A DNA stretch of 64,000 nt from Hahella sp. (GCA_028280065.1 JANQMN010000076.1:40414-104413), one strand, 5' to 3'. Shown: positions 45,100-56,021, counted from the first letter of the stretch. Translations and numbers: made by a program. Notes: generated by a model not told the origin, from the sequence alone.

Positions 45100-46470
45100 A
45101 TGAAGATAGTTGTACTTTGGAGTGACGCCCTGATTTTTCTATTGGTGGCAGTGATCGCCACATTTTTCTGGAATATGCGCAAGGATAAGATTCTTACCGA
45201 GCGTTGGCGTCAGGTCTTTTCCAGCCGCCTGGGTATGGTGGCATTTGTGGTGATTGCAAGTTATATCCTGATTGCCCTGCTGGATTCCCTACACTTCCGC
45301 AAAGCACTGGAGCCGGTAGAAGGCCAACCTGCAGACCAGGTGTTCTATGAAAACAGAGCGACCAGTGTTCTTGATGTGTTGATGGGAGATATGGCTGACG
45401 AAAACGAACGGACTTATTCGGCCCCTTTCTCGCTTAAATCATTTGAAAAAGTGAACATGAAAGCAGATGACGGCAGCAGTATCCGGGACTTTCCGCCACT
45501 GGTCCATGCCGGGAAACATTTGGATGATCCAGCGGACAAGCCTGCCGACATCGTAAAACAGACCTTCATCGCTCTGATAATTGCTATTGTCGTCTGCGCA
45601 TTCTGGATAGGTCCTCAATGGTACTTCCTGCGTAATAGCGAACTCCCGTGGAAAAGCGCCTGGATTGCCCAAGCAGTTATAATTCTGGTGTTTGTTTGGC
45701 TAATCTACGTGGGCAATTTATATCATGTCCTGGGAACAGACAAAGCAGGCAACGATGTACTTTATAAAAGTATCAAGGGCATTCGCACAGGGGTTCTACT
45801 AGGTACACTTGCCACCTTGGTTATGTTGCCTATCGCGGTTACTTTGGGTGTATGCGCAGGATACTTCAAAGGCTGGGTCGATGACATTGTGCAGTACCTT
45901 TATACTACGTTGAGTTCGATTCCCGGTATTCTGCTAATTGCCGCATCTGTCTTACTGTTCCAAGTTTATATAGATTTGAATCCCGACTTTTTCACTATCG
46001 GTTTACAAAAAGCAGATGCCAGATTTGTCGGACTCTGCTTTATTCTTGGAGTCACCAGTTGGGCGACGCTTTGCCGTTTAGTGCGGGCAGAAACTTTAAA
46101 AATCAGCCAGTTAGAATACGTCCAGGCAGCACACGCATTCGGTGTCAGCAACTACCGAATTATTAAGCGCCACATTCTACCCAACCTGACCCATATCATT
46201 TTGATTACCTTCGTATTGGATTTCAGTGCTTTAGTACTGGCTGAAGCCGTGCTTTCGTACATCGGCGTCGGCGTTGATCCCGCAATGACGAGTTGGGGCA
46301 ACATGATCAATGAAGCGCGTGAGGAATTGTCACAAGAACCGGCAATCTGGTGGACTCTGGCAGGCGCATTCTTCTTCATGTTCACCCTGGTATTGGCCGC
46401 GAATTTATTCTCCGATCTGGTGCGCGACGCCTTCGATCCGAAAACTGTTGACGGAGGTGCCAAGGCATGA
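45100..46470 (+). CDS. Peptide ABC transporter permease (OppC family) with extended N-terminal region
   Basis: 456 residues, about 150 longer than normal OppC. The extra N-terminal part has its own helices (about 8-25, 45-65, 155-175 and 188-205) and a polar stretch between. The OppC core then begins at HVLGTDKAGNDVLYKSIKGIRTGVLLG, with EAA loop QAAHAFGVSNYRIIKRHILPNLT and DAFDPKTVDGG near the end. CGAAGG lies right before the ATG. The next gene overlaps by 4 bases. The N-terminal extension may contact the doubly anchored binding protein; that is a guess. Confidence 0.85.
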   Translation: MKIVVLWSDALIFLLVAVIATFFWNMRKDKILTERWRQVFSSRLGMVAFVVIASYILIALLDSLHFRKALEPVEGQPADQVFYENRATSVLDVLMGDMADENERTYSAPFSLKSFEKVNMKADDGSSIRDFPPLVHAGKHLDDPADKPADIVKQTFIALIIAIVVCAFWIGPQWYFLRNSELPWKSAWIAQAVIILVFVWLIYVGNLYHVLGTDKAGNDVLYKSIKGIRTGVLLGTLATLVMLPIAVTLGVCAGYFKGWVDDIVQYLYTTLSSIPGILLIAASVLLFQVYIDLNPDFFTIGLQKADARFVGLCFILGVTSWATLCRLVRAETLKISQLEYVQAAHAFGVSNYRIIKRHILPNLTHIILITFVLDFSALVLAEAVLSYIGVGVDPAMTSWGNMINEAREELSQEPAIWWTLAGAFFFMFTLVLAANLFSDLVRDAFDPKTVDGGAKA

Positions 46471-48059
46471 GCGAAAGCGTGTTGATTATCCGTGATCTAT
46501 GTATCAGTGTCGGCAGCAAACAGTTGATTAACAGTGTCAGCCTGGATGTGCATTCCGGGGAAATTTATGCCCTGGTCGGTGAATCCGGTAGTGGCAAATC
46601 CTTAACGGCGATGGCGGCAATACGTTTGTTGCCGGACGCATTAAAAGTCACATCAGGCAGAGTCAGTGTCAAAGGCCAGGAATTGTTCGGCCTTAAAGAA
46701 AAGCAAATGCAGGAAGTGCGCGGCCGGCGTATCGCCATGATTTTCCAGGATGCCCTTACTTCACTGAACCCGGTTCAAACCGTGGGCGATCAGCTGAGCG
46801 AGACCCTGCGCCGGCATCTCAATCTGAACTCCGAGGAAATCCGGCAGCGCACGATTAACCTGTTTAAGGAAGTGGGTCTTCCCGACCCCGAAAGGCGATT
46901 GAGCTTCTATCCTCACCAAATGTCCGGCGGCCAACAGCAGAGGGTCATGATTGCCATGGCGCTTGCCTGTCAACCGGAGGTTTTAATTGCCGATGAGCCA
47001 ACCACCGCTCTGGATGTCACTATCCAAAAACAGATACTAGAACTGGTTGTTAAGCTTGCCAGAGAAAGAAAACTGGCGGTGCTGTTAATCACCCACGATA
47101 TGGGCGTAGTGAAAAACACCGCAGACCGAGTTGGGGTGATGTATCAGGGCGAAATCATTGAAGAAAATCCTATTAACGATTTCTTCGAGAATCCACGAGA
47201 ACAGTACAGTAAGCACCTGATCAACAGCCTTCCCGATATGCGTCACTACCGGAAAAGCGATGAATCGCAAACGCCATTGTTGCAAGTGTCAGATATTAAG
47301 ATCCACTTTGCTATTCGCAAAGGAATTCTGCAACGAGTCAAAGGGTATACCAAGGCGGTGGATGGGATTTCACTCAATATCGCTCCTGGGGAAACAGTGG
47401 CGCTGGTCGGTGAATCAGGCAGCGGAAAGTCTACTTGTGGGCGTGGAATTCTCAACCTGGACAAACTGGCTTCCGGTGAAATTCGTTTCGACGGGCAACG
47501 TATCGATGACCTTTCCCGCAGTAAGATGATGCCCTATCGGAAGCAAATCCAAGTGATTTTTCAGAATCCCTATTCCTCAATGAATCCTCGGATGACCGTG
47601 GGAGAAATCATCGAAGAGGGCATGATCAGCTTGGGACTGAAGTTAAATGCCGAACAACGTTCCGCCAAAGTCGATGAACTATTACAGCGAGTCCGCTTGG
47701 ATCTGGATAGCAAAAGACGCTATCCCCATGAATTCTCCGGTGGCCAGCGTCAGCGTATCGCTATAGCCAGAGCCTTGGCGGTGAATCCAAAGTTGATCAT
47801 TTGCGATGAACCCACCAGTGCATTGGATGTGTCGATTCGCGCTGAAGTGCTGAACCTCCTATTGGAACTGCAACGGGACTTTGGCGTATCTTATCTGTTT
47901 ATTACCCACGATCTTTCTATCGTTCCGCATCTCGCCCATCGTATTGGGGTGATGCAAAACGGTAAAATCGTCGAACAGGGAGACACCGAACAGGTATTAA
48001 CCGCACCACAACATCCCTATACGCAATCCCTGTTGGCGTCGGTACCAAGAATCGATTGA
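46467..48059 (+). CDS. Fused double ATPase of a peptide ABC transporter (YejF-like)
   Basis: 530 residues with two complete nucleotide-binding domains. The first (about 5-255) has [46 protein letters not shown] and LITHDMGVV. The second (about 275-525) has [47 protein letters not shown] and FITHDLSIV. It is the OppD-OppF fusion found in YejF-type systems. The cysteine-rich C-terminal peptide-importer segments are absent from both halves. Its start overlaps the permease stop (ATGA). Confidence 0.92.
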   Translation: MSESVLIIRDLCISVGSKQLINSVSLDVHSGEIYALVGESGSGKSLTAMAAIRLLPDALKVTSGRVSVKGQELFGLKEKQMQEVRGRRIAMIFQDALTSLNPVQTVGDQLSETLRRHLNLNSEEIRQRTINLFKEVGLPDPERRLSFYPHQMSGGQQQRVMIAMALACQPEVLIADEPTTALDVTIQKQILELVVKLARERKLAVLLITHDMGVVKNTADRVGVMYQGEIIEENPINDFFENPREQYSKHLINSLPDMRHYRKSDESQTPLLQVSDIKIHFAIRKGILQRVKGYTKAVDGISLNIAPGETVALVGESGSGKSTCGRGILNLDKLASGEIRFDGQRIDDLSRSKMMPYRKQIQVIFQNPYSSMNPRMTVGEIIEEGMISLGLKLNAEQRSAKVDELLQRVRLDLDSKRRYPHEFSGGQRQRIAIARALAVNPKLIICDEPTSALDVSIRAEVLNLLLELQRDFGVSYLFITHDLSIVPHLAHRIGVMQNGKIVEQGDTEQVLTAPQHPYTQSLLASVPRID

Positions 48060-48307
48060 GCGCCCTGGAGATTGAACGGGGCGGCTTGACCACCTGGTCG
48101 GGCAATCCGAGAATGATCAAATGCGCTGAACGAATCGGCATGCAAATCGAAGGAGTAATTCGCAAAGTACGTTATTACAATGGGAACTACTACGATTCCG
48201 TTAAACTCAGCGTTTTACGAGAAGAATGGTTTGCTACACAACACGAGAACATAGCAACTCAAAATCAACGGGAGGATAGTCGTGAACGTAAAGCGTTTCG
48301 TAGGTAA
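48056..48307 (+). pseudogene. GNAT N-acetyltransferase, C-terminal fragment
   Basis: The first ten or so codons lead directly into GLTTWSGNPRMIKCAERIGMQ, EGVIRKVRYYNGNYYDSVKL and SVLREEW, the last third of a GNAT acetyltransferase of the RimJ/RimL type (normally about 170 residues). The acetyl-CoA-binding P-loop and the whole N-terminal two thirds are missing. The frame starts by an ATGA overlap with the transporter stop, so a deletion has fused the relic to the operon end. The last codons run past EEW into sequence that overlaps the next gene. Probably non-functional. Confidence 0.7.
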
Positions 48308-48596
48308 ATTTGAACAACTCAAAGGATACGCTCCGGAACAGCAGGAAGCCCTTCTTGAACGCGCACGCTATGAAGCTTTTGTCACTTTAAATTTAGTAGG
48401 AAAGGCAACGATCTACTTGCTGGGTTGCTTATTACTGGGTTTCATCGTGGCGATTTCACCGCTGCTTTTAGGTTATCATGGCCTTGTATTTATCGTTTCA
48501 TTAACCGCTGGTATACTGTTAGGGCAATTCATCTATCGACGACTCTATGCGAAGCTTTTGCAAAAAGGATTAATACAGGTACTGGATAATCACTGA
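48282..48596 (+). CDS. Small two-helix membrane protein
   Basis: 104 residues from a GTG at 48282, chosen on an excellent GGGAGG site 6 bases upstream. A charged N-terminus (about 1-35) is followed by two membrane helices (about 40-62 and 66-84) and a short basic tail. No family is recognised. It overlaps the end of the GNAT relic's frame. Confidence 0.55.
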   Translation: MNVKRFVGKFEQLKGYAPEQQEALLERARYEAFVTLNLVGKATIYLLGCLLLGFIVAISPLLLGYHGLVFIVSLTAGILLGQFIYRRLYAKLLQKGLIQVLDNH

Positions 48597-48818
48597 AGCT
48601 TGTTGAAGCTCCAAGTACTTGATTTCTTCAACTGTAGAAAAATCACCGTCATATTGTTCATAAAAATTTTCATACTTTTCCTTTTTTATCGTTTTTGTTC
48701 TCATTTCGTAACTTTCTTGGTTGTTATAACTAACTTTCTTCCTTATTTTTAGCCAAATGAAGAAGTAATGCTCAACAACTTCACTCGCTAATTATTCGAT
48801 GAGATAGACCAAAATCTT

Positions 48819-49427
48819 ATGACAAAGGCTGCAACTTTCCTGCTTCTAAGCCTGGTTTCCGTATTTTCGTTCGGTCACAACATCGTTGTCGGAAAAGCCC
48901 TGCCTTCCTTAGTGATTGAATCGAAAGGGCAAATGATCTTTGAGTTTAACATTGACCGTCAAAAAATGGTTTTCGATGCAGAAAGCGATATCCGCTACCG
49001 AAAATGGAGTACCGGAGACCTCACGGGAAAAATACGCTGTATCTACCATCTCGCCGCAAGAACCGGTACCGCCGACATCAACCAACCCTTTATTGATGCT
49101 CTAATTAAAGCAAACCTACCTGAATATCTGCCTGATTCTCCTTTTAAAACAACGACTATCCTCAATACAGATGATGCTTTATGGGGTACTGCAGGATTTG
49201 CCGGTAGCCAACTGGAGGACAGCCAACGGAAAGTTCCTCATGCCTACTATGTTAACGATACTGAAGGTCTCGCTCGAAAAGCTTGGGGGCTTGAAGAAGG
49301 CAGCAGTGCCGTCATAATCCTGGACCGGAAAGGAAAGGTTTTATTCGTGAAAGACGGCAATATGACTGACCTTGAGATAGCAAAAACGGTTGAATTGATC
49401 CAGGTTCAATTGGAGACCCTAAAGTGA
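48819..49427 (+). CDS. ytfJ: YtfJ-family periplasmic protein
   Basis: 202 residues with a signal peptide ending near FSFGHN. The mature protein is thioredoxin-like without a CxxC: LTGKIRCIYHLAARTGTADINQPFIDALIKANLP, then TTTILNTDDALWGTAGFAGSQLED, and AWGLEEGSSAVIILDRKGKVLFVKDGNMT, as in E. coli YtfJ. Its exact role is unknown. The downstream hydrolase gene starts inside its stop (GTGA). Confidence 0.85.
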   Translation: MTKAATFLLLSLVSVFSFGHNIVVGKALPSLVIESKGQMIFEFNIDRQKMVFDAESDIRYRKWSTGDLTGKIRCIYHLAARTGTADINQPFIDALIKANLPEYLPDSPFKTTTILNTDDALWGTAGFAGSQLEDSQRKVPHAYYVNDTEGLARKAWGLEEGSSAVIILDRKGKVLFVKDGNMTDLEIAKTVELIQVQLETLK

Positions 49428-50419
49428 AGCAGGTTGATTTCCCCGATATACTCCTTTGTCCCGACGGCCATGAAATTCCATTGTACAAATGGTTTCCGTC
49501 AAACCAGTCTAGCGGTTCCCAAACACCAGTGGGCATCGTCCAAATCGGTCATGGGATGGCAGAGCACGCCGGTCGCTATCAACCTTTCGCCAGTTATCTA
49601 AATCAACTTGGTTTCATCGTCGTCGCCCATGATCATCGCGGCCATGGCAAGTGCATTTCCAACGGCATTGCAGGGCATTTTGCGGACCGGGAGGGCTGGT
49701 CCAAAGTGGTTGCCGACGTTAACCGCGTTGCCGAGTTAGTGAAAGGCCGATTCCCCGAACTACCCCACTTTCTGTTTGCGCACAGTATGGGCAGTTTTAT
49801 CAGCCTTGGATTCCTTCAGCAGTATCGACCTAAGTTTCAGGGTATTATTTTGTCAGGAAGCAACTATTCCCCTCCTGCAAAATTCGCAGCCGGTTATCTT
49901 GTTGCTAAACTGGAAAAAAAACGAATTGGCGGACAGCACGCCAGTAAGCTACTGCAGTTTATTTCTTTTGGCAGCTTCAATAACGCATTCAAACCGCTTC
50001 GCACTGAATCCGACTGGTTATCCAGAGACCCCCTGCAGGTTGACGCCTACGTTCATGATCCTTTATGCGGCTTTGCTGTCACTACCCAACTTTGGTGCGA
50101 CTTTCTGAAAGGCCTGGAATCCTTGTCGAGTAAGAGCGGCATGCAAAAAATACAAAAGGATCAACCCATACTACTCATGGCAGGAGACCAGGACCCGGTT
50201 GGTAGCAATGGCAAAGGCGTACGTGCGCTATGTTCCAAATTGGAAGATGCCGGTTGCCATCAGGTCGAATGCAAGCTATATCCCGAAGGTCGCCACGAAA
50301 TGCTGAATGAAATCAATAATCAAGAAGTGTTTCGTGACTGTGCCGAGTGGATTTCGAAGCAGCTTCCTGAAGTTGTAAAGCGACAAGAAGATGTGGAATT
50401 AGCGACTTCCACAATATAG
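49424..50419 (+). CDS. Alpha/beta hydrolase (lysophospholipase / monoacylglycerol lipase-like)
   Basis: 331 residues from a GTG overlapping the ytfJ stop. It shows the serine-hydrolase pattern of the lysophospholipase-like family: oxyanion HGMAEHAGRYQ, VVAHDHRGHGKC, nucleophile Ser121 in AHSMGS, acid Asp in LLMAGDQDPVG, and catalytic His in YPEGRHEMLNE. There is no signal peptide, so it acts in the cytoplasm. Natural substrates are probably lysophospholipids or monoacylglycerols, judged from the family. Confidence 0.88.
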   Translation: MKQVDFPDILLCPDGHEIPLYKWFPSNQSSGSQTPVGIVQIGHGMAEHAGRYQPFASYLNQLGFIVVAHDHRGHGKCISNGIAGHFADREGWSKVVADVNRVAELVKGRFPELPHFLFAHSMGSFISLGFLQQYRPKFQGIILSGSNYSPPAKFAAGYLVAKLEKKRIGGQHASKLLQFISFGSFNNAFKPLRTESDWLSRDPLQVDAYVHDPLCGFAVTTQLWCDFLKGLESLSSKSGMQKIQKDQPILLMAGDQDPVGSNGKGVRALCSKLEDAGCHQVECKLYPEGRHEMLNEINNQEVFRDCAEWISKQLPEVVKRQEDVELATSTI

Positions 50420-50482
50420 AAAAGTCCTCTAACCCATTAATTTTACTGCAAACTCTGTGCTACAGTAGCCTTCAAAAAACCG

Positions 50483-51379
50483 ATGGCTGCCGGATTTCTC
50501 AATATCACCATGGATGTAAACATTCCCTTCTCGGTAACGCTCATTTTTGGGTTATATGCGTTACACATTCTATTAATCCTGAACCAACGCCCAAAACTGC
50601 GTTCAGCCATCAACATCTGGTTTTTTTTAACCATACTCACCACATCGCTTTGGTTTAATTTGATTCAATGGCAGGCGTTGCCCTTTCTCATTGTTTATAT
50701 CGGATTCGGTTTTCTGACCTTAGAAAAAATTCGCTGGCGACGTTGGCTCGGCTGGACCGGTGTGGTGATAATGGCGCTGGCGTTGAGTATTCATGTTATA
50801 CCGGGTTTCGATAACGCCTTGCTCTTTTCAGCAGAACATTTAGGCAACGGAACCCTACCTTATAAGCTCTATGCAAATTTGGATAAAGCGCTCGCCGCCG
50901 CCTTAATACTGGCATTAGTTGCTGAACACCTGAAGCCTTTCTCCTTGAAACAGTTTGCCCGACAGGACCTGCCGATAATGTTGGGTGGCGCTATTATCAT
51001 ATTTGCCCTCGGAATGGCGCTGGGTGCAGAGTTCGATCCAAAATTCGGCGAACTGACCATAGCGTTTCTATTTTTCAACTTGTTGGTAACTTGCGTTGCG
51101 GAGGAGGCATATTTCCGACTGCTTTTTCAAGAGACTCTTTGGAAATTGATTCCGCTAAAAAAGTGGAGCGGCATTCTTGCCATCGTTATTAGCGCTGCGC
51201 TTTTTACCCTAGCGCATTTCCATACCGGAGAAGGTGCAGTTGAAAGGCTCACCGTGATTTTCCTCGCTGGCATCCTGTATGCGGTTGTCTATTGGCGATC
51301 CCGTCAATACTTGAGTGCGGTTTTGGCGCACTTCAGTATCAACTTTATTCATCTTAGTTTCTTTACCTATCCTTTCTAA
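50483..51379 (+). CDS. CPBP-family intramembrane metalloprotease
   Basis: 298 residues with about eight membrane helices. The CAAX-protease-and-bacteriocin-processing (CPBP) motifs are in order: EEAYFRLLFQE (motif 1, two Glu and Arg), FTLAHFHTG (motif 2 His) and HFSINFIHL (motif 3 His/Asn). An ATG ten codons later (50510) is an alternative start; neither has a strong ribosome site. The substrate is unknown. Confidence 0.85.
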   Translation: MAAGFLNITMDVNIPFSVTLIFGLYALHILLILNQRPKLRSAINIWFFLTILTTSLWFNLIQWQALPFLIVYIGFGFLTLEKIRWRRWLGWTGVVIMALALSIHVIPGFDNALLFSAEHLGNGTLPYKLYANLDKALAAALILALVAEHLKPFSLKQFARQDLPIMLGGAIIIFALGMALGAEFDPKFGELTIAFLFFNLLVTCVAEEAYFRLLFQETLWKLIPLKKWSGILAIVISAALFTLAHFHTGEGAVERLTVIFLAGILYAVVYWRSRQYLSAVLAHFSINFIHLSFFTYPF

Positions 51380-51644
51380 ACCGATTAACAGTGTGATCAG
51401 ATGCAAGTTCTTGAGAAATACTGTTTATATTGGAATTTCAAGAATCCAGAAAAACTGTAAAGTTTCGATTTCGAGAAAGATTATTCGTTTGGCATGATTT
51501 GAAACGGATCACTTAGTAGCCACTCAAGACCCTTGGGATTCTTGATAGCGAACAGTTTTAAGAGCAGGTTTTCATAATTTTATAGACATATATTTAAGCA
51601 AAAGCATATAGTCAATTAGTATTAGTCGCACTTGGAATAACGCT

Positions 51645-54600
51645 ATGTTTGTAGTTGGAATTGGCGCCTCAGCGGGCGGTTTAGACGCGATAGTAAAATT
51701 CTTTAAACATGCCGAAAAACTCAACATACCAGTCTGTTATGTTGTTATTCAGCATTTATCTCCAAGCAATAAGAGCTATATGCAGGATATCATGGCAGAT
51801 AAGACAAAACTGCCAGTCAAAGTTATCACCGACAATGAACAACCGGAGTCGGATGTCATCTATCTTTGCCCACCAGGCAAACTAGTCACTATCAAAAACA
51901 ACCGCTTTCAATTAGAAGCCCAACCAGCTCAACACTCCCCTAACCGCGCAATCGATCATTTCTTTTCATCCATAGCGCGGCACTATCAAGACTACGCCAT
52001 CGGGGTAATCCTCTCCGGCAGTGGCAGTGATGGTAGCCAGGGGTGTATCAGTATTTATCAGGAAGGCGGCGAAATATTTATCCAGGATCCGTCTGAAGCC
52101 GAATTTGCCGGCATGCCGGACTCTGTAATTCAAGTGTGCCACAGCAGCAATATTCTCCCCACGGAAGAGATATTTCAGGCAATCGTCGAACACATCAGTC
52201 AAGATAAAAACCAATCGTCCAACCTATTGCTTTTAAAAGAAATTGGTACGCGTATAACGAAGTTTTCTGAAGTTATTCATGAGAATCTTGAAACACGGCT
52301 CGAAGACTACAAAGAAACCACTGTATGTCGACGTATCGCAAAACGAATGACTGCCGTCGGCCAAACCAACGTCGATGCTTACCTCGAAACATTAAAAAAC
52401 GTTCCGGATGAACTGGTAGCCTTGGCAGATGATATATTCATCGGTGTCAGCAGTTTCTTTCGAGATAGAGAATTCTACGATCTCTTGATCAAGGAACTGA
52501 AGCTACAAATTAAACAACACCCGCAGAACATTCGAATTTGGATACCGGGTTGTTCCAGCGGCCAGGAAGTCTATTCCTTTTTGATTTTATTATTGGAACA
52601 ATTGGACTCTGAGGACGAGTTACGCAACATCACGCTATTCGCCACGGATATCAACCAGACACAACTGGATAGCGCCTCTCGTGGTGTCTATAGAAAAGAG
52701 CAATTAGAAGGACTTACTGACGAACAACGGAAAAACTTTTTCCACGACCAAGGCAAAGGCTTTTATCAAATCCAAAAACATGTGCGCGATAAGGTTGTAT
52801 TTTCGCGCCACAATGTAATCGACTCGCCCCCGTTTTCGAATATCGACATTGTCAGCTGCAGAAATCTACTCATTTATTTAAAACCGGAAGCGCAGAAGAA
52901 AGCGCTGCACAATCTGTCATTCGCTTTGAAAGAAAAAGGATTGCTCGCGTTGGGTAGCTCCGAATCTTTGGGCGAAGAAGAACGGTTTTTCAAGACCGTG
53001 GATAGCAAATGGCGTTTATACCGAAAGATCCACAATCCACTGCGCAAGAGAAAGCACAGCTGGTCACCAGTGATTTCCGAAGGAATCGACCGATCAAAAC
53101 TCCACTCTCCGTTGCGGTTATCTCCATCTAATCCGATGTTTTTTGGACAGGTTTTTGAATCTCTCAATCCAAATTCCATGATCATCGACGAAGAATATAA
53201 CTTAGTGGCGATCTACGGCAAAGCTCATGAATTGATTAAACAGAATGTTTCCGGATTAGTTTCGTCCTCAATTAATCAACTATTCCGGAGTGATATCGGT
53301 ATACCGATATTGACCGCCCTGAAACGCACCCAAACCGAGAAAACGGACATCTGCTATCAAGGTGTTAATCTGGATGAACACGCATGGACAATGAGGTTTC
53401 GGTGGTTTTCGACCAATAGCCAGGTCTTTTATTTAGGCTCGCTTGAAAATCCGGTCAAATCCAATCAGACAGTGCAGGAAACTGTCTATGGTGACGAAAA
53501 GGCCATTAGCCTCTTGCAGGATGAGCTTACAACGACAAAACAAGCGCTTGAACTCAATATCCGCGAACTCGAAACCACCAACGAAGAGCTGCAAACTACA
53601 AATGAAGAGTTAATCGCTTCCAATGAAGAGTTGCAGAGTACCAACGAAGAACTGAATTCTGTCAATGAAGAGCTATACACACTCAACAACGAGCTCCAGG
53701 TAAAGATTCACGACGTTACCCATATTAATTCCGATCTCGAAAACCTGATACGTTCTACAAACGTGGGTGTAATCTTCCTCGATATGGATTTCAACATTCG
53801 TACCGTGAGCGACAACATGGCTTCGAACTTCCAAGTTCGTCGGGCAGATGTTGGCCGATCTATATTCGAGTTAAGTTTTGGTGCGGCATTAAAGGCATTT
53901 AAACAACGCGGACTCGGGCTATACAAGAACACCCGATCTACCGAGGTCATTTCTTCTAAAGGGGAATATCACCAATGTAGTATGCTGCCTTATAAAGATG
54001 AGCAAGGGAATCAGACTGGCTATGTGGTGACCGTCGTCAACATAAATGATGCGAAGCAAAGAGAAATTTTTCTTCATCAGACAGAACAGGATGCGAAGAT
54101 TGGCGGCTGGGTACTCGATACTGAAACGGGCAAGACCCACTGGTCAGAACAAGTCTATCGAATCTATGGAATTCCAAACACCACGCCTACGGATGTTGCC
54201 CAGGGGCTCCTAAGCTATACCAGGAAAGATCAAGACCGCCTGAAACAGTATTTGGCCGAATGCAAACAAGGCCATGAATTTGCAGACGAGTTCGAACTAA
54301 TAGACGCTAATAAAAAGCGGTTGTTTGTCAAAGTAACCGGCCAACCTATTTTCAGCCCTCTGGGCGAGGTTGTAAAGATTCGCGGCACACTTCAAGATGT
54401 CACTGAACAAAGGTACGAACGGGAGCGCTCAAATCTGGCGATAAGAGCGGGCAACGTGGGTGTGTGGGATCTGGATCTCCGTTCCGACAGGCTTGAATGG
54501 AACGATCAGATGTACCAGATCTACGAAGTACAAAAGACCAATCAACAACTGCTCTACAAAGATTGGGTTAAAAAGGTCCACCCTGACGATATAGAACAGG

Positions 54601-55988
54601 CTGAAATCTCAATAAACGAATCAAAATATGAAGGCGAAGCCTTCTCCACTGAATATAGAATCCTTACAGAGCAAGGTGTCAAAACCATTAAAACAATGGC
54701 CCGGACCTACTATGATGAGTTTGAGCGTCCGGTTCGACTCATTGGCGTGGACATTGACATCACTACGCTAAAAGACAGAGAAAAGGCCGTACTAAAAGCC
54801 AAAGAAAAAAGTCTCAACGCCTCGAAACTGGCGGCGATTGGCGAACTCGCCTCCAATATTGGTCATGAGATCAACAATCCCCTGGCAATCGCCTCGGGAA
54901 ATATGGACCTGATAAAAGAGTACCTAAAAGAAAAGGCGGTGCTCGACGATTGGATAGTTTCCCACATCACCAACCATAACGATGCAGTAAACAGGATTTC
55001 AGAGATAGTGAGCGGACTGCGCACGATGGTGCGGGATGAGTCGAAAAAACACAAAACCCCAATAGACGTTTCTGACCTTCTCAACAAAATGGCCGCATTT
55101 TTACGAGAAATGTACGAGGCGCTGAATATTTCTATTGAAATCAGTGCACTGGAGGAAAAACTCCTAGTGCAAGGCCATAACAGTGAACTGCAACAAGTAC
55201 TGATGAATCTCATCAGTAACGCCAGGGATGCATTAGAAGAAAGTGACGAAAAAGTTATTCAACTCGCTGCAGAGAAGATTTCCGAAAATGAACTATGTAT
55301 TTCGGTTACGGACTCCGGTTGCGGTATGAGTCCGGAGGAAATCGGCAATATATTCAACATCTTTTACACAACCAAACCACCCGGAAAAGGAACCGGCCTA
55401 GGATTATCCATAGCATACCGCGTCGTTGCAGCGCATGATGGCCGTATCGAAGTCCACTCGACACCAGGCTCCGGCTCCAACTTTAAAATCTACCTACCAA
55501 TACTCAAGGCCAAACACGAGCCTTCTAATAGCCCGGAGAAAGCTACCGACAGCAATACCGAAACGTCCAATGAATCCGATATTCTGAAAGGCAAGAAAGC
55601 GTTGGTTGTTGACGATGAAACCCCACTTTTGGAAATCTTAGCCGCCTACATAAGTAGTACCGAAATGGAGGTAGATACTGCCGAAAGTGGGGAAACGGCT
55701 ATCGAACAGCTAAAGACAAATCACTATGACGTTTTAATAAGTGATCTTTCGATGAAAGGAATAAGCGGCTACCAGCTAATTGAATGGTGCCAGGCAAACC
55801 TACAAAATACTCCCAAAACTATATTGTTAACCGGCGCTACAGATCCGGAATTAACCACACCTGATCATGCTTTCCAGAAAGGCGTGAACCAAATCGTCTA
55901 TAAACCTTGCAAACGGGAAACTATACTTACAGCTATATGCAAGGTGTTAACAGAGAAACTTCGGTCTGAAGAAAGTTTCGATATTTAA
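51645..55988 (+). CDS. CheB-CheR-PAS-histidine kinase-receiver hybrid signalling protein
   Basis: 1447 residues. A CheB methylesterase domain (about 1-185) keeps the triad Ser9, His37 and Asp129. A CheR methyltransferase domain (about 195-465) has the SAM motif [11 protein letters not shown], with Gln307 where Glu is usual. Then come a linker, a heptad coiled coil (about 621-695, repeating TNEEL/SNEEL units), three PAS-like domains (about 696-1050), a histidine kinase with phospho-acceptor His1074 in [12 protein letters not shown] and the ATP-binding N, G1 and G2 boxes, and a receiver domain with Asp1367. The GHEINNP H-box is of the PAS-kinase type rather than CheA. The protein is soluble. 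It is followed by a truncated EAL protein. The order CheB-CheR-PAS fits known non-chemotaxis fusion sensors. Confidence 0.93.
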   Translation: MFVVGIGASAGGLDAIVKFFKHAEKLNIPVCYVVIQHLSPSNKSYMQDIMADKTKLPVKVITDNEQPESDVIYLCPPGKLVTIKNNRFQLEAQPAQHSPNRAIDHFFSSIARHYQDYAIGVILSGSGSDGSQGCISIYQEGGEIFIQDPSEAEFAGMPDSVIQVCHSSNILPTEEIFQAIVEHISQDKNQSSNLLLLKEIGTRITKFSEVIHENLETRLEDYKETTVCRRIAKRMTAVGQTNVDAYLETLKNVPDELVALADDIFIGVSSFFRDREFYDLLIKELKLQIKQHPQNIRIWIPGCSSGQEVYSFLILLLEQLDSEDELRNITLFATDINQTQLDSASRGVYRKEQLEGLTDEQRKNFFHDQGKGFYQIQKHVRDKVVFSRHNVIDSPPFSNIDIVSCRNLLIYLKPEAQKKALHNLSFALKEKGLLALGSSESLGEEERFFKTVDSKWRLYRKIHNPLRKRKHSWSPVISEGIDRSKLHSPLRLSPSNPMFFGQVFESLNPNSMIIDEEYNLVAIYGKAHELIKQNVSGLVSSSINQLFRSDIGIPILTALKRTQTEKTDICYQGVNLDEHAWTMRFRWFSTNSQVFYLGSLENPVKSNQTVQETVYGDEKAISLLQDELTTTKQALELNIRELETTNEELQTTNEELIASNEELQSTNEELNSVNEELYTLNNELQVKIHDVTHINSDLENLIRSTNVGVIFLDMDFNIRTVSDNMASNFQVRRADVGRSIFELSFGAALKAFKQRGLGLYKNTRSTEVISSKGEYHQCSMLPYKDEQGNQTGYVVTVVNINDAKQREIFLHQTEQDAKIGGWVLDTETGKTHWSEQVYRIYGIPNTTPTDVAQGLLSYTRKDQDRLKQYLAECKQGHEFADEFELIDANKKRLFVKVTGQPIFSPLGEVVKIRGTLQDVTEQRYERERSNLAIRAGNVGVWDLDLRSDRLEWNDQMYQIYEVQKTNQQLLYKDWVKKVHPDDIEQAEISINESKYEGEAFSTEYRILTEQGVKTIKTMARTYYDEFERPVRLIGVDIDITTLKDREKAVLKAKEKSLNASKLAAIGELASNIGHEINNPLAIASGNMDLIKEYLKEKAVLDDWIVSHITNHNDAVNRISEIVSGLRTMVRDESKKHKTPIDVSDLLNKMAAFLREMYEALNISIEISALEEKLLVQGHNSELQQVLMNLISNARDALEESDEKVIQLAAEKISENELCISVTDSGCGMSPEEIGNIFNIFYTTKPPGKGTGLGLSIAYRVVAAHDGRIEVHSTPGSGSNFKIYLPILKAKHEPSNSPEKATDSNTETSNESDILKGKKALVVDDETPLLEILAAYISSTEMEVDTAESGETAIEQLKTNHYDVLISDLSMKGISGYQLIEWCQANLQNTPKTILLTGATDPELTTPDHAFQKGVNQIVYKPCKRETILTAICKVLTEKLRSEESFDI

Positions 55989-55989
55989 C

Positions 55990-56021
55990 GGGATTGAGCC
56001 GACAGTTTTCGGCTCAATCCC
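55990..56021 (+). terminator. Terminator of the CheB-CheR hybrid kinase gene
   Basis: A perfect 13-bp stem GGGATTGAGCCGA / TCGGCTCAATCCC with a 6-base loop starts at the stop codon, followed by CTAATCTTTT. The T tract is delayed by a few bases, but the stem is very stable. Confidence 0.7.

Noticed and set aside
53560..53700. Short tandem repeat in the hybrid kinase gene (AACGAAGAG-like units)
   Set aside because: It encodes the heptad coiled coil TNEEL/SNEEL that is standard in CheB-CheR fusion proteins, so it is not a separate DNA element.
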